From: Erodium maritimum
Lineage: Eukaryota; Streptophyta; Magnoliopsida; Geraniales; Geraniaceae
Length of the DNA stretch: 64,000 nucleotides
Reading direction: 5' to 3'
Assembly: GCA_963921825.1 (NCBI GenBank)
Contig: OY997593.1
Coordinates: forward strand, 46,918,039 to 46,982,038
The stretch's first letter is position 1; each line of letters starts with the position of its first letter. The notes beneath the pieces were generated by a model, which searched no databases, had not been told where the DNA came from, and worked only from the letters and a program-made list of their open reading frames with translations. The translations under genes and the position numbers were made by a program. Below are positions 61,175 through 64,000 of the stretch, piece by piece.

Positions 61175-64000
61175 TGTAATAACCACTTCCGGTCAACGCC
61201 AGTCAAACCTGCGAAAAACAGGAAAATTTAAAATTTTTAAGACTGACAGTTAAGTGAACCTAAAATGACCCCGAGTGTCATACCGGACTTAATTTGACCC
61301 CGTTATTGACCAAAGTGAGCTCCGGGGGACTCAGGGCAACTTTCTGATCAATTTGGGAAATGTTGACTTTTCGTTGGAAAAGTCAACCGAGCGACGTTTT
61401 GGTCCATTCGAGGACCGTTTGGGATCCAAAAAGATTATCTGTCGTCGCAGCGGTCTTAGTTGAGCCGTTTCCTTGTAGCCCGCCAAGTTTCGTAATTTCT
61501 TGGGAAAAGTGCCCGTTCGGGGCCCGAAACGTCCGTTTTTCGCGAATCTGATTGGAAAATATCAAGTAGATATTTTCCAAAAGGTGTGGGACCCACCTTG
61601 ACACATGTCCAACTTGTGGTGGTGTTAGTTTTGGGGGGAAAATGTGAGTGGACATGGTGTGGCCGAAACTAAGGGGTTAAAGGAAGAAAATGTGAGTTTT
61701 GAGTTAGTTGTTTTATTTAGAAATTAGAAGAGAGAAGTTAGAGAGAGAAGGAGAAGAGAGAAAGGGAGAAGAAGAAGGTTGCTAGGGTTTTGGAGCTACT
61801 ATTCACGTCATCTCCATCACTCGATCATCTCAAAAGTTAGAGATTCAAGCTCACCTCATCCTCCTCTACGTAATACCCAAACCGATTCTCGTTTTGATTA
61901 TTTTGGAAAGCTATGGTTTTGTTAAAACGAATGACTTAGGGTTGTGTGGAGGTTGGGGAGGTGTTGGAGACGTTTTAGAGGTGTTTGGGGGTTTAATTGC
62001 ACGTTTTCCGGTGACCGAAGGCTCGGGAGGAGCTCCGGCCACCGTGGGTGGTGGCCGGCCGGCCATGAGGTGGCTGGCTGGAGCTGGCAGCAGCCACCAC
62101 ATGGTGGCCGAGCCTCCCCTTAAACCCTAGGGTCTCGGCCAAGGAGTTTGGGTGGGGCCCACGTGCTCGGTTGCTCGGGTTTCAATGTCCGGGTAGTTTA
62201 AAACGTTCCCCGGACCATTTATCCTAAACCGAATCGAAAATTGGAATTAAATTGGAGAAGTTGTAATTTATCGGGTTTAGAAACTTTAAACGTCATTTAA
62301 TTGACTCGGGAGTCGGAATTCGATTCGGGCAAGTACATTGGGTTCCTTGAATTATTCTAGGACCGTAGAAACGAAAACGGGGGCTTTCGGAGCCCCAGAA
62401 GGCAATTAACAAAACCCGGGAAGATTGGCCATGTCGGGCGAATCGGGCCTTCACGGGTCCTTTATCGACAATGTCGAGTAATTGGGAAGTTTGGGAGTGA
62501 TCGACATTGTCGGGGTTAAGTTTGGGCATCGAGTTTAATGGTTTTCGGTTTATTCGTGCGAGTTGTTTAGTGACTTTAAATTGTGTTCCTTTATATCGTG
62601 CCACGGACCGAGGCAAGGGCTGGGTGAGTGACTGAGATCATCACCGGAGCTCGTGGTTTGGCTTTTGGGAGAACACGCACGAGGTAGGGAAAAGTAGCCG
62701 GATCTCGGCCCTGACTGGGGAAAGTTAACAGTAGAATTGCATGTGACACCGGGGTGTCGTGGGTTGAATAGGTTTATTTAAATATTAGAAAAGCATGCTA
62801 CGGGAACTGGTAATTATTAGAAAAGCATGGTACGGGATTGTAGCGTTTATCAGAAAAGCATGTTACGGGAACTTAGTAATTATTGGAAAGGCATTTGACA
62901 CTTAGTAGTGTCGTAGGAGTAGAGAACTTAGCGATAAATGTTTTACTGGAGGCATATGACCATGCCCGGAGGTTGATTGTGAACTTATCGATATTAGGAG
63001 TACTGGAGGCATATGACCATGCCCGGAGGTTGATTGTGAAACTGTTGATATTAGGACTGTTGGAGGCTTGGGTTAAGCCGGAGGTTGATTGTTTATGGTT
63101 GAGTCTTGGGTGGCCTTGAGAGCCCGTGTATTATTATTGTTGAGTCTTGGGTGGCCTTGAGAGCCCGTGTATTATTATTGTTGAGTCTTGGGTGGCCTTG
63201 AGAGCCCGTGTATTATTATTGTTGAGTCTTGGGTGGCCATGAGAGCCCGTGTTATTATTTGTGTTTGGGTGCCATGAGAGCCCGTGTTATTATTCGTGTT
63301 TGGGTGGCCATGAGAGACCGTGTTATTATTCGTGTTTGAGTGGCCATGAGAGCCCGTACTTTACTATTGGTGTTTTAGGTGGCTCACGAGTTAGAGTCTC
63401 GGTAAGTTGCAAGCGTGTTTTATTGTTGAGTTTTGGGTAGCCATGAGTGCCCGTGGGGTTGTTGAACCCGTGTCTTTACCTTTGGTGTTTGGGTGGCCTT
63501 GAGAGCCCGTGTACTAAGGTTGGTGTCTTTGGCTGGCCTACCGAGTTAAAGTCTTGGGGGGTTGCAAGCTTTCTTTAGCTGGCTTACGAGTTAGAGTCTC
63601 GGTAATTTGCAAGCGTGTTTTATGGTTGGTGTCTTGGGAGGCCGTGAGTGCCTGTGGAGCTGTTGAGTCTGTGTCTTACTGTCGGTGTGTCTTGGGAGGC
63701 CGTGAGTGCCTGTGGGGCTATTGAGTCCGAGTTTTACGGTTGGTGTCTGGGTGGCCATGAGTGCATGTGAGTGTTGAACCTGTGTTGTTACTGGTTGTTG
63801 AACCTGCTTGTGATTGTGATTGTGATTGTGTTTGTGGTCACCGTAGGTTGGAGGCCCGCTTCCTGAAACGGGGGTTCACGAGCCCACACGTCTGCATGTT
63901 CAGACGGGGTAGGTGGCCCGCCCGCCAATAAAGGGGTCCTGGCCACGCGTGTGTGGTTTGGATTTGTGAGCATACCTTGGCTGGCTTATGGGTTAAAGTC
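61175..64000 (+). repeat. Giant gypsy LTR, incomplete at window end
   Basis: Starts TGTAATAACCACTTCCGG like the solo LTR at 5098, preceded by TGAAC (61170-61174), the expected target duplication. It follows the family order: GTTGACTTTTCG and AAAAGTCAACCGAG block, GA-rich zone, GTGGCCGGCC zone near 62040-62110, ATCGACAATGTCG (62464-62476), and a minisatellite from 63101. The right end lies beyond the window, so solo versus full element is unknown. Confidence 0.9.
63101..63800 (+). repeat. LTR minisatellite with 41-bp units
   Basis: GAGTCTTGGGTGGCC at 63101 recurs at 63142, 63183 and 63224 with TGTATTATTATTG fillers, giving a 41-bp period. Further right the units return to the longer type (GTGGGGTTGTTGAACCCGTG). 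The same place in the solo LTR has 57/58-bp units, so this array changes period between copies. Confidence 0.8.

Overview
The window is nuclear DNA of a flowering plant, probably a eudicot; I cannot name the species. The evidence is spliced plant-type genes, Ty1/copia and Ty3/gypsy retrotransposons primed by initiator-methionine tRNA (TGGTATCAGAGC), PIF/Harbinger and Mutator-like elements, and non-LTR insertions with target-site duplications. Most of the 64 kb is nested transposable elements. I see no rRNA, tRNA, CRISPR or prokaryotic-style operon.

Layout. 1-3 kb: a retroposon with a 15-bp target duplication and a decayed small helical-protein gene. 3.5-12.1 kb: a degenerate copia element on the minus strand, split inside its reverse transcriptase by a 3.68-kb solo LTR (TSD GTCTA) that carries a long minisatellite. 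12.3-17.5 kb: fragments of other LTR elements. 17.6-21.3 kb: a complete non-autonomous LTR retrotransposon (TSD GGATT) whose interior has no recognisable gag or pol and carries NLR-type LRR and PWWP gene fragments. 22-24 kb: a 30-bp repeat array and a retroposon.

24.7-33.7 kb, minus strand: the one clear host gene, a nucleoredoxin (three exons, 411 residues). Both thioredoxin folds have lost one cysteine of the CxxC site. Its 6.9-kb second intron holds a Mutator-like element, other repeats and a decayed Myb/SANT-type transposon gene. 34.4-37.8 kb: a PIF/Harbinger element (TSD TAA) with a spliced but amber-interrupted ORF1 and a nested retroposon. 38-44 kb: another retroposon (17-bp TSD), an L1 3' end and AT-rich DNA. 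44.9-53.8 kb: a gag-only gypsy element of the same giant-LTR family as the 5-kb solo LTR; a further copy starts at 61.2 kb and runs off the window.

55.4-61.1 kb is the least explained part. Three short, intact, single-exon genes (104, 88 and 89 residues) each have a TATA box 60-85 bp upstream. They sit in DNA studded with about 30 copies of GCAAAC, nearly all on one strand. An opposite-strand acidic-protein gene and a promoter-plus-first-exon are interspersed. The small proteins share a weak helical pattern with one another and with the relic at 2.2 kb. I could not place them in a known family; this is the best candidate for an undescribed system.
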